A stretch of 64,000 nucleotides of DNA, taken from contig NC_083535.1 in NCBI RefSeq assembly GCF_032362555.1, forward strand, positions 1,550,001-1,614,000, in the 5' to 3' direction. Made by a program: the position numbers and the translations under genes. The notes below the pieces were generated by a model, which searched no databases, was not told the origin of the DNA, and saw only the letters and a list, made by a program, of their open reading frames with translations. Position 1 is the first letter of the stretch. The number at the start of each line of letters is the position of its first letter. Positions 23,700 through 34,700 of this stretch are shown here, in pieces. This stretch comes from Amyelois transitella. Taxonomy: Eukaryota > Arthropoda > Insecta > Lepidoptera > Pyralidae.

Positions 23700-26006
23700 T
23701 AATCATAGACGCGGCATTTCACTTTTTTTTTTTTAATTTAAAGATATTTTTTTTATTTTAGAATCGGTGTGTACTCTAGGGTAGTATAACGTGTTATGCC
23801 GTTTAGGGTGGCTGAGGGCGAGGACACACTGATAACAGGCTCCGCCCCTTCGGCCCTCCTCCGCCCATGTCCAAATACCAGTGTTACAAGACCTCTTTTG
23901 TGAGAAGCTGCGAATCAGATGTTTGGGAATAAAGGGGAATTGGTTGGAATAGCGGGTCAAATAGTTTTGGTGCTTAGCCAGATGAAAGAAGAATAGGAAA
24001 GATAGAAGTAAAAAAAATAATAAAAATTATTATTGCAAAATTTATTATTTATTTAACTCGTCACAAAGGTATGTAGTAGATAAGCTAGCAAATTCCTTTT
24101 TTCCTTGAAATTCATTTCCAGTTTATAATGCGGAATGCCTTGTTTGGAGCGAAACCGCGGGCTAATCTTAATTAAATGTTGTAATATTAATTAAATTAAT
24201 AGATATACAAATAGGTATACCCACAATCCGCAATTAATGATGATTTCGGAAATTCAAAAACAATTAGATACATACCTACTTATAAGTATGTAAGTAAGTA
24301 GGTACCTACTTAAAGGTTTTAGTGGGTAGGCTGCCACATTAGATGCCAGGCCAGGAGTCCCACACTCTCCTAGGTGAAGACCCGGGAGGCAGTCCATTAA
24401 AAGGATTTCCCCTTCGGAGGAAAAAAAAAAGGTACTTACCTACTTAAAATAAAAATTTGTTGTACCTACTAAGAACTTTTATAAGAAATGAAGGTTATTC
24501 TATAGGGATATTATAGGGACTTTTTTTTAAAGAATTTTATTTTTCTTTACCGAAACTACTTATGAAAGAAGGTGTTAAGTTAGGTATGAGTAAGTACAAA
24601 ACTAGGTACCAACTTTAAGGGTGGAAAAATAATGTACTATGTCTGTAATTAATTTTATGTAGGTAAGTTATAGGCTCTGTCTGTTCCAAAAGGCCCAGTT
24701 TCCACCAGAGCGAAGACGAGAGGAGATGTATTTGATTAAGTAAAGCCTAGCTTTAAAATATGGAGCAAAAAGAGGACTGATCCCTGATTCCACTAATTTA
24801 AAATATTCCAGTTGAATCGTTAGTTGGTACAAGAGACCGTTAAAAAAATTAGCGGGAATGAGCTCGTCTATCTCACACTAGTCCCAAGTGCCATGGGACA
24901 AGTGCTTAGTGACACAAGCTAAGATATAAGTATGTTTTCTATGCATTTTTGGCAGTGTTGGGGAAATGATGTTGTGGGCACGGCCGGCGACAAAAAAGAT
25001 ATCTGTGTAATATTATACAGAATGAATTTTTAATGGTTAAGGTTTTCACATTATATTTTTACCACGAAACTGGCACAATATTTTTACATTTTCATGAAAA
25101 TACCTAAATAGCAAATAGTGAATTTTTTTTTACTCCCCCATACAAATTTTAGTTCATTATAATAATAGGTAATATAGATACAAAATTAAACAATTTTTCG
25201 CGTTGTGGTTACCGGCACCAATAGAAAAAATAATAGGACCACTCCATATCTTTTCATGGATGTCGTAAAAGGGATAGATTTATGAATTTGGGATTCTTCT
25301 TTTAGGCGATAGGCTAGCAACCTATCACTATTTGAATCTCGATTTTATCATCAAGCCAAACAGTTGAACCTGGCCAGTCAGTTCAGTCTTTCAAGACTTA
25401 TTGCTCTGTCTACCGATATTCTGTATAGCGATATTTTGCCGAATTTCTAATTATGTTACTTATCCTCAGCCAACCACTTATCTTTCATATCCGCGGTTCG
25501 ATTTGGACCTGCGTGGGTTGCTTTGTCTATCTCGGAGAACGTGAGACGTTGATAAAATATAAAATGACAAAAAACAACCGCAAGCTTGTTATTTCCTTGC
25601 CTTTGCGTGTTTATAAAAAATACATGTTTATATAATGTCAACGTCAGACTTCCAACTAGCTGCCAGCAATCATTTCAATTTTTCAATTTCAATGTTTCAT
25701 TGACTTTATTTCGTATTGACTCGACTAAAACCAAAAGTTTATGAATATGAAGGAATAGAAAATAAACCAATGCAAGCAGATTAAATATATTTTTTATTAG
25801 TTTTGAGGGTTAAATGTATTTCTTTTCAACTTAATTGAACGTCGATTCAGTAAAGAATCTCCAATATAAGAATATATGCAAGCTCTTGAACCTTGTACCT
25901 TTCGTGTCAAAACAAACTTAAAAATTACTTAAATATTTAGTCAAAAGTTTTCATCTTCGAATGTGTCAACCCTGCCTTCGAAAGAGTCTATTTTGATTAC
26001 GGTAAA
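23700..26006. other. Divergent intergenic region between the PTF1A-like and DCAKD genes
   Basis: Contains both 5' flanks. Seen: a repeat fragment at 24320-24430, tandem GTAAGTAGGTA-type microsatellite near 24285-24310, and a SINE at 25202-25425. A 61-codon minus ORF at 25456-25641 lacks family resemblance. No TATA box was recognised for either gene. Confidence 0.5.
25202..25425 (+). mobile_element. SINE family 1 copy, lacking the terminal tail
   Basis: TTGTGGTTACCGGCACCAA head, TAGGCTAGCAACCTATCAC core and ATTGCTCTGTCTACCGA, then it stops. It lies about 580 bp upstream of the DCAKD start. Confidence 0.85.
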
Positions 26007-27978
26007 ATGTTCATTGTTGGGTTAACAGGAGGCCTGGCCACTGGAAAAAGTACAGTGCTTGCAATTTTTCGTGAAAATGGTATAGCTGTCATAGATGCTG
26101 ACGAAGTAGCGAGAAAAAGTAAGTTAACTAGTCTCATTAAGTACCCAGGCTTTGGTATAACAGATGTTAAAACAATTTGCTTATTGTATGAACAGTTCTG
26201 ATAAGAACTTACGATTAAGCATGTATGTATTTTCGACCCTGAGCACTGGTAGACTTTTATGAGAATGGGGGTCGATTAACGAACTACTTATTTTTCTCTC
26301 ATACTCTGTAGTCAATCTCAGAGAAAGAGAAAGAATAACATATAGATTATTAACATTCATGAATAAACCGTCAGGTTAACATGGGGCTTTACAAATGAAG
26401 ACAAATAAATTTTGTATTAGTTCATTATTATGTGATAGATGCTTGAATCATGTGCCTCAATGTCGATGAATAGAAAATGCTAATATTTCATTAAAATTCT
26501 TTATATTTCAGTCCTAGAACCTGGTACTAAAGGATGGAAAGAGTTGAGAGAATATTTTGGAGATGGTGTCTTGGGGCCTGATGGCAGAGTAAACCGAGCC
26601 AAGCTAGGAGAAATTGTATTTGATGACATAGAGAAGAGACGAAAACTGAATGCCATCACGCACCCTCGGATCCAAAAGACTATGATGAGAATGGCAATTA
26701 GGTACTTCTTCTCTGGTCACAGGTACATTGTGATGGAAGTACCACTGTTGTTTGAGACGGGAAAGATGTTGACGTTCATGCACAAAATTATTACTGTGGT
26801 TTGGTAAGTGATATTTGATATTATAACATGATTCAATTTTACTATAATGCAGTATCATATAAGCTCATCAGTTTAACATACTTTTAACCTGACGCTTTCG
26901 CTAGGACAATTTGATAAGTGGATGTCTGTCTAGGCCTTCCTCTATTAATATCACAAACATCCATCTCTTTTTTTTTAATCAAACAGACTACCTATTACAA
27001 AACTATAAAATATTTTATTTTTTCAGCGAGAGTCACCAGCAGTTGGAGAGACTGTGCAAACGTAGCGATTTCTCGGTTACGGTGGCGAAAAAGAGAATAG
27101 ACACGCAAATCCCTCTAGAACATAAAGTAGCAAAGTCCCATTTCGTCATAGACAACTCCGGTGATTTCGCTCACACCAGACATCAGACTGAGAACATTAT
27201 TAGGATGCTCAGGAGGTCTAAATTCACATGGTATATATGCATTCATTTTCATTAATTTAAACATATAAAAATGGGTACTAACACTTACATATATATATAT
27301 GTATATAATCACGTCTTTATCCCTTACGGGTCAGCCAGCAGTCTGGAAAAGGCTGGAAGGTCATGTTCAACAGTATGGTTTTATAAGGAATTGACATTCA
27401 AATAATGACAGGTTGCAAGCCCATCTCCTAAAACACAAATCCTAAGTTTATTAGGCTTTCTTTCCCTCCTTGATTCACTTGTACAATCTGCTCGATAAGA
27501 GAAGCAGCTGGCGCACATTATGTTTTTTCACTATCAGACCAGCACGTAAGTTTAGTCACAATTAAACGTCTTTATGAACACGATGCCAATAAAACTAAGA
27601 ATAGAATAGATTTATTTTCAAAATTGGATACAAGGTATCACTTATTGACGTCACATCACTTAAATCTAAATATAACTACTACCGCTTCCAAAGCGCACGT
27701 GTAGAAGAAGCGGCAGAACAAACTACACTGCAGCATTTTCATCGGACGTCAATTTACAAATATGTATAGATCACATTGTCTTCATTAAAAAAACATGAAT
27801 GAATGTAGATCAAGTTATTTCAATGCAACTATTTCGTCTTAAGCATTATTTACTCGCATATAACTTAAACATTTTTTCTTGTTCCAGGTATTTCAGAGCA
27901 ATAATATTAATCATGGGGTTGTCAGTGATATTTGGGATTGCACACATAACAAGCAATTTACTTGAAGACAAATATTGA
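26007..27978 (+). CDS. DCAKD: Dephospho-CoA kinase domain-containing protein
   Basis: Four exons, 26007-26118, 26512-26803, 27027-27230 and 27888-27978. All are GT-AG and in phase, and encode 232 aa (human DCAKD 231 aa). The CoaE-type P-loop GGLATGKST occupies residues 8-16. It is followed by VIDADEVAR, the lid-proximal INAITHPRI-like segment (NAITHPRI), [10 protein letters not shown] and the C-terminal VIDNSG. Family members phosphorylate the 3'-hydroxyl of dephospho-CoA, the last step of CoA synthesis; for DCAKD the physiological activity is presumed. The last exon encodes a hydrophobic segment (about residues 207-227), matching the C-terminal membrane anchor of DCAKD proteins and consistent with mitochondrial or other membrane attachment. 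Introns 2 and 3 are small and repeat-bearing. The ATG is preceded by GGTAA and no upstream in-frame extension is needed. Confidence 0.94.
27303..27460 (-). mobile_element. SINE family 1 copy, minus
   Basis: TATAATCACGTCTTTATCCC through GACAGGTTGCAAGCCCATCT. It lies in the last DCAKD intron, starting about 70 bp after the exon 3 donor. Confidence 0.8.
27598..27792 (-). mobile_element. LINE 3' end, minus
   Basis: AAGAATAGAATAGATTTATT at the left end is the reversed simple-repeat tail. The body has TACCGCTTCCAAAGCGCACG and AACTACACTGCAGCATTTTC. Copies lie at 38168-38410 and 36240-36425. Confidence 0.75.
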
Positions 27979-29267
27979 TTCTCCTAATTTATACATAGAG
28001 ACAGCATAAACTTAGTGACAGAAAAAGGAAATTAGTGTTCAGTTTTGTAGTATTTGACGAACGCGCTTGTAGGTGCATGAATATACTGACTGAACCAACA
28101 GGCTGACAACATATTTTCATAATTTTTGGCCAAAAATCTGAGTTCAGGGGACTTTATTCTTCCGATATAACAAGAGCTATATAGTTTTGATAATACAAAG
28201 ACCACCGCTATATCTTATGACAAGAACAACTCTTGTGTGTTTAATTTGCTTGTGACTTTAAGAATGAAAGAGATACTTAATTTAAACACATTTGGTGGAT
28301 AAGTCCCTTGTATGAAAAGTTCATAAATAGTTTGCATATTCTCAATTAGTGTAAACTTAGACATCATCTAATAATTGTCAAATAAACTGACATAGTGTTG
28401 TTCAAATTAAGTCTGACAAGTAATTCTTAAGTAAAACAACCCGACTGTACCTGTTTTGGCATTTATTTGTGGGAACACGGTTTTGGAAATGAACATATAG
28501 TATGACATGGTAATTTGTAAATAGCCTAGGTTTTTATACATACTGTGGACATATATATTTTAGATAATTCCGCGATATAATTATCACGTCTATATGAATA
28601 ATTAATTAATTGTAATTTGAATTTTATTCAAATACAAAATCATCATATTATTATTATATTATTCGACTTATCATCGTTGCGTCTGCCTGAAAATGTACTG
28701 TTGGCTGCAAAATCCCACTCATAGTTAAAAAAGAAATGTCTAAGAATTATTGTGACTGAACTTTTGGAGTAGACAGTATGATGTAACAATTTTTTAGGCG
28801 TAGTCAATCAATACATGTGATATACAAAGCAATTAAAGCCTTATGCTGTTGCTCAAAGGAGTTAGTAACTTTGTTATCTAAGTCTTATAGATAAGTTTAA
28901 GTTGCTGGTTTTGTACATGTTATTTATTAAGCTAATACTAGTTTAACGTGGAACTTTAACTTGCGAAATCAATATAGCAATGTTAATAAATTATTGCTCA
29001 ACATGATTGTTGTTAAGTTTTAGTTCTTCCCAGAGTCACCTCTATTTTTTTACATCATTTCATCTAAATCGGTTCAGTGGTTTAGGCGTGAAAAGGAGAG
29101 ACAGGCATACAGAGTTATTTTCGCATTTATAATATTAGTACGGATAATTTATATTTATGGATAAAGATAGTGGCAAGTGGACAGATCTAGGCTCTGCCGG
29201 ACGTGACTTAATATATTGTATTTATCTGAGAAATAATGATGATTTCACAATTATTAATTACAATGTA
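27979..29267. other. Convergent 3' region between DCAKD and the secreted-protein gene
   Basis: Probable 3' UTRs of both genes. AATAAA occurs on the plus strand near 28380. A retroelement-like 3' end lies at 28990-29145 (AAATCGGTTCAGTGGTTTAG...ATAATATTAGTACGGAT). No other gene was seen. Confidence 0.5.
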
Positions 29268-30581
29268 TTATTTATCCGCTTTAATACTGCTGGGTTCCAA
29301 TCGCTTTATCTTCTTCAGTCTGGGTTTCATCGTTATCTTTACCCCTTCAGTTTTGTTGTCAGACATGAGAATCATGTTTTGTGGTACATAAGACGCGTTT
29401 GACTGTCTATAGTAAAGGGGGGGTTCGTCTTCGTCTTTGGGTGTGGTGCGGACAGAGACTGTGGTGCGTTCGGCTGGGGTTGACGTGGTAACTTTACTCA
29501 TGTATTTCGGGTGTTTTATCGGCTCGAACTGTTCATTTATGAGATTGTAGGCGCTGGATCCAAATAATGCGCTGAAATAAAGCGATCTATAGGTACATCT
29601 CCCATCTCTCTCTTTGAGTTAAACTGTAGGAACTACCCACAGAGTGTCATCTTACCTATTCACAAACATTAACAAGGCATACTTAGGTATGTTTTTCCTC
29701 TCACTTTGAACTTTGGGGTTGACCGCTGAGTAAGAGAAAAAAAGGAGATCAGGCATGTCTGATCAAACACCTGATAGAATTATGTTTTTTTTAAGCTTCT
29801 GTGGTCTAATCGGTAAGTTGGTAATCCAAGTATTTTTAAAGTTATGTACACTAGGTAATTTGAATACTACTAACGAATTTTCTTACGGTGAGGGAAAACG
29901 TCGTGAGGAAACCTGCTCCTTCAGGCAACTGGATGTAAGTATAACAACGATCCAATATTGGTTTAGGTTCCTGCAAAAGTTGCGGTCAGATGGGAGTCGC
30001 TTCGTGTAAAAACCTGACTCACTTAATCCAAGATCCATGATCAAATCAAGAGCGTACCCCGGGCTCCTCTCCAGAGTGGTGAGGATGCAACCGGGACTAA
30101 CGCCAGGCGAATAAGAAAATGCCTTTGTCAACGTTCGTGAATAAAGTAGCGGGCGGGTTTACTTCAGACCGGCAGTGTCTGTCTGTTTGTAGTAAAACTT
30201 ACAACTACCCTCTTTATTCCGTCGGGGGTTAAAAAGTGGCAGGTACGTACGGTTTATAGTTGTCGTCCTTGAAATACCTAGTGAAATCTTCACTGTCTTC
30301 TTTATCTTCATTGTTTTCGTCAGCAAATACTGAACAGAACAGGCAGCTGAAAGTAAAATGACACTATGGATGTCGTAAAAGGCGACTAAGGGATAGGCTT
30401 ACAAACTTGGGATTCTTTTTTAGGCGATGGGCTAGCAACCTGTCACTATTTGAATGTACTTATGTAGGTACTACTTTTTTCTGAAATTTCCCGCGCAAAA
30501 GCTAGTAATTAATAATAGGAATTTAGGTACTTACTAAATTAAAACCACTAGAACGTTAATAGAGAAACCATCAAAATACAT
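29268..30581 (-). CDS. Unrecognised small secreted protein
   Basis: Three exons on the minus strand, 30581-30535, 30346-30251 and 29571-29268. Junctions are GT-AG with phases 2/2 that match; 447 nt encode 148 aa. I do not recognise the family. Residues 1-24 form a clear signal peptide (hydrophobic 9-23, cleavage after VFA), split by intron 1 within the hydrophobic core. After it comes an acidic stretch (DENNEDKEDSED, 25-36), then YKPALFGSSAYNLINEQF, a Thr/Ser-rich segment (76-91), two N-glycosylation sequons (Asn106, Asn120) and a basic tail RLKKIKRLE (132-140) that could be a dibasic processing site. There are three cysteines, all at or before the signal core, so the mature chain has no disulphides. 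An extracellular or cuticle-associated product, or a peptide precursor, are possibilities only. Its 5' end faces Atg9 1.1 kb away. Confidence 0.78.
29885..30120 (+). mobile_element. Interspersed repeat related to 4318-4486
   Basis: GTGAGGGAAAACGTCGTGAG, then CCCCGGGCTCCTCTCCAGAG and GGGACTAACGCCAGGCG. It fills most of intron 2 of the secreted-protein gene, which is transcribed from the other strand. Confidence 0.6.
30362..30458 (+). mobile_element. SINE family 1 core fragment inside a 188-nt intron
   Basis: TATGGATGTCGTAAAAGGCG through GCAACCTGTCACTATTTGAA. It makes up about half of intron 1 (30347-30534) of the secreted-protein gene and starts about 15 bp from that intron's acceptor. Confidence 0.85.
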
Positions 30582-31715
30582 TTTGTATGATATTTTTATT
30601 ATATTGTTTTTAATAATTCTGTTTCCATTCTAAAAACTTAATATTTTTTAGTGTAAACCAAAAAGTTCTAAGTAATAAAAATAGTCATAAAGATTTATAT
30701 ATTGTCGTAACATATTGGGATTTCATAATGCAATATACCTTGACGACAGAGCTACAACGCTACAATTTATAAAATGAAAAATATCCAACATTTATTTTAT
30801 GAGTTTTGATAAATGTATACACTGGTTATTTTACACAAAAATATTCATCATCCTCTAGGCGTTACTCGTAGTACTGGACTCGGACTTGCGTTCTCACCTC
30901 TAGAGAAGAGCCCAGGGTGCGCCTATGACCTCGACCCGATCGACTCGATTAGTTAGATAAGTCAGGTCTAACGACGACGCGGAGAGACTTGGGCCGTGGT
31001 TAGGTTGCGAGAGCGATAATTACATACATTTATTTTTTTATAATCTTCTCTTATCTTCAAGCTTATTTCTTTACTTTGATCTTATACAAAAAAAAAATTG
31101 TAAGTGTAATATTTCGTAAATTATTTAGTTACAGTGGTAAAAGGTATATCTTGAGATTTTATTAACTTTGTCATATTCTAGCACATGGTATACATATAGT
31201 ATGTGGGGGGCACAGACGTATACATCGGTGGAGTGGAGGAAATGTGCTATGAGCAAAATAGGTATTTGTGACTAAGTTTTTGCGTTTCAAAGTTTCATTG
31301 CAGCTGTGCATTGCAGGTATTCAAAGTTCATTTTAATGGCAACACTGAATCAAATTATTTAACGGGTAATAAATGAAACGCAGCTGTCATGTCATTCGTC
31401 GTTGGTTTATTTTCGTCGTCGATCTCGAAGTGTAATCCTCATTCTGTAGTCCCACAAAATTCTTTGTATCCTTGAAACTAATAATATTGTTTTATTTTAA
31501 AGTCCCTCTCTGGTGTAAATATAAAAATAAGTCACAAACACTCAGTAATCAGGGAACAACAATAATCCTTTGTGTTTATTATCAAGAGACTTCGATTTAC
31601 GTATTTTGTTACGTTTCTAAAGAAAATCAAGAATGTACGGATAGTTAATGACCTATATCGTGTAATTATTGAGACGTAGAAAACGAGACTAGTATTTAGG
31701 AAATAAATATTTAAG
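30582..31715. other. Divergent promoter region of the secreted-protein gene and Atg9
   Basis: Contains a repeat fragment at 30850-30980 and otherwise unique AT-rich sequence. No TATA box or initiator was identified confidently for either gene. Confidence 0.5.
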
Positions 31716-34700
31716 ATGGCGTATCGCTCTCTTCGAAACGAATTGACTCCTCCATTGGCTAACTTGGCTGAGTCCTCCACAGCAGCTCCTACAATGATTA
31801 CCCTGGACCACGAGCATGAAGACGCCACCAACGTGATCATACACAAAGTGCCCAAAAACAAAGGTATGTTCAAACATCATTTCTTTGTTTGCATTGTTCT
31901 TCTAAACAATTTAAAGTACCACATGGGTTTTCGAGGGTAACTGTTACCTTTGAACATTTAACCATTTTCTAATGTAAACACTAAATGAAGGCATGTTTAT
32001 CTTACAAGAAAAGAAAATGCTAACATTTAATTAAGTCAAAATTATTGAGGGTACCTACTAAAACTAATTGAGATATAATTAGATGAAAACACCTCTAACA
32101 GGTTCACCATATAGAAGAAATTTAGTAATCGCAATTAAGAAGTTACACTCATTAGAAAATATACATAATTATTTAAATACATGATTGTAGCTATTAGCAT
32201 CATTTGGAACTCTGTCAAATCAAAATCACTTTGTCATTGTGAATTGTATGTAGAATTATGATTTGTTTTCTTTGTCCTAAATTGATATCCTACCAAATTT
32301 AACACAACAGTTAAACTGTTGCTGTTTCTAATCTTCTGTTATGTTAAATATTTGGTATCCTTAAATTAATCACCACCTGTTTTTTTCTCTGTAATTCTTA
32401 TGGCTGTATGATCATAGTTTTCAGTATTATGGAATAGCTTAAAATGAAAACTCATTCCAGTAACTTCATTGATAAAACAAGTATTATGAAAGACCTAAAC
32501 AAGATATTAACAAAATGAACATAAAATGAAAAATTAACTTTGCACAGTAGGAGAATGTACAGAGTCGGGCACATAAGTTGATGTGCGTGTGACGCAGTGC
32601 ATGTTTGTAGACAAAGAGGTTACTTTTGTATTTATTAAACAATCCATGTTCTTACACATAAACCATATAGGATTATAAAGAGAGGAAACGATGTAACATA
32701 GTTTCTGCTCATTTCTAAAGAAATATCTTCCATCAGGCCCGAGACGGGAGACATGATGAAAAGTCTTCAAAGTCAATCTAAAATAACATGTGCTTTTAGC
32801 AATCTAAAATAACATGTGCTTTTAGCAATCTAAAAGCACATGTTATTTTTGCCTCTATTTAGCTATCCTTGTCTGTCACATGTTGCCTTTCACTTGAAGG
32901 CAGATGCTGTTGAAATACAATGTACCTTTCTTTACCTGATACCTTTTTTTTTAGTAAGTTTTTGTATATGGTTTTACATTTTTGCAAATGCAAAAGAGTC
33001 ATGGGCTTCAGAGTTGTGTTATTATTATTATGTAAAGCTTTAAATATTTTTTTTTATTATATTCTCTGCTCTGCCTATGTTTAACTTAAATTCCCGTTAT
33101 GGTTCTAGTAGAAATTTCTAGAAAAGAATAGCCTATGTTACTTCTGTGGGCCTTACTCTATCTACATGCCTAATTTCCTCAAAATCAGTGTAATAGTTTT
33201 TGAGTTCATTTGTTACAGGCAAAAGTTTTCATTTTATACAAATATTTTCTCTTGATATTATTAATTATGGATTAAGATTAATTTTGTCTGTAACGTAAGA
33301 TCTTTTTATCAAATACTTTGTCACTAAAATTCACTGTGACATTAGATTAGGTAGTGTTGAAGTCTAAAATTAACAATCAGTTAGTTATCTATTATTCTTC
33401 AGTTAAACAGACTAATATTGGTGTTAATCGCCAGTTGTTTTTTCATTCATATTTTTTCATATTTTTTACTGCATTTAGCCTTCATGCACTTCATATTCGA
33501 AAGTCCTCTTTACTAGCCTATTGCTATTATTTAATAATAGCAATGATTTACACCCTCAGTGGAATGCTAATAAATGATAAGCCCTAATATTGCTATACTA
33601 ATGCATTTGTCTTATATATTTTGGGCCTCAAAAATAAATTGTTGCCTTGAAACCGCAACAAAAAGCATGGGCTGGAACAAAGAATAAGTTGGTCTTTGTT
33701 TTTTTTACTTAGGCTGCATTGTTTTGACATTTTGTTTATATTGTAACAAAGGCACAAACAATTTGTTTCTCTGTTAAGTTATATCTAAAAAAAAGAATGA
33801 AGTGAAATGACTTACACCAAGTGTAGTGATGTTGTGAAGTGAAGTTGTTAAACCTAGCTGTAAGGCAAATTAATATTTTTTATACACATTTAATTTAAAG
33901 AAATGCAAGAATAGCAAAGCGACCTTTGTATTATTTGTGTATAGATACATCTATGAACATTAAGCCAAAGCGAATCAAAGTTACTTTTATCCAAATGTTG
34001 GATAAAATCATCAGTCTATACATATAACATATAAAACTGTCAATTTGCACACCAAATAATTTAGCTGAATGTGTCAGTCTCTTTATTTTTATGTACTATA
34101 TGTACTGCAAATTATGCAAATAAGATATCATTGTTTTTTAAAGCTGAAGTGAAGTTTCTTTTTACATTCTCTTATCTTAACACTTCTCAATTTCTCTTGT
34201 TTCAGGTGGATGGACGCACATAGACGATTTAGACTCATTTTTTACGAGAATGTACAGATATTATATACGTGGAGGGTTCTGCCCTATGTTGATGTCTGAT
34301 CTGTTTTCATTACTGCAGTTCATATTCATTGTGTGGTTCTCAACGTTTCTGGTGCACTGTATAGATTACCCGCTGTTGTTTAGAAATGTACCGTTGGAGG
34401 ATCCTACAGCGAAGTTAACTTTTCATGATGTGATATACCCAACTTCCACGTGCGTGAAGAGTATATCATGGCAGTGGTGAGTAGTTTATAATGTCTTATT
34501 CTTAGTCTGTTGCTTATGAAGTTTAAATGCTGGCCGAGCGGATGCACAACATTGACTAAAAGCCAAGAGGAAGTAGTTGTCAATGGAGATGATGTATGGT
34601 GTGCATGGCATCTGCGTGAACCGCCGCCATTTTGGTTCAACTAGTGATGTTCAAAATTATGTTTAGTTTAAATTAATCTTATTCTTTCAGGTGGTGCCTT

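Noticed and set aside
24285-24310. Tandem GTAAGTAGGTA repeats as possible splice-donor cluster or array
   Set aside because: A simple microsatellite; no CRISPR-like or gene-associated structure anywhere in the window.
25456-25641. 61-codon minus ORF ending in KDKWLAEDK
   Set aside because: Starts without an ATG-context argument, no splice signals, no recognised family; plausible by chance in the divergent intergenic region.
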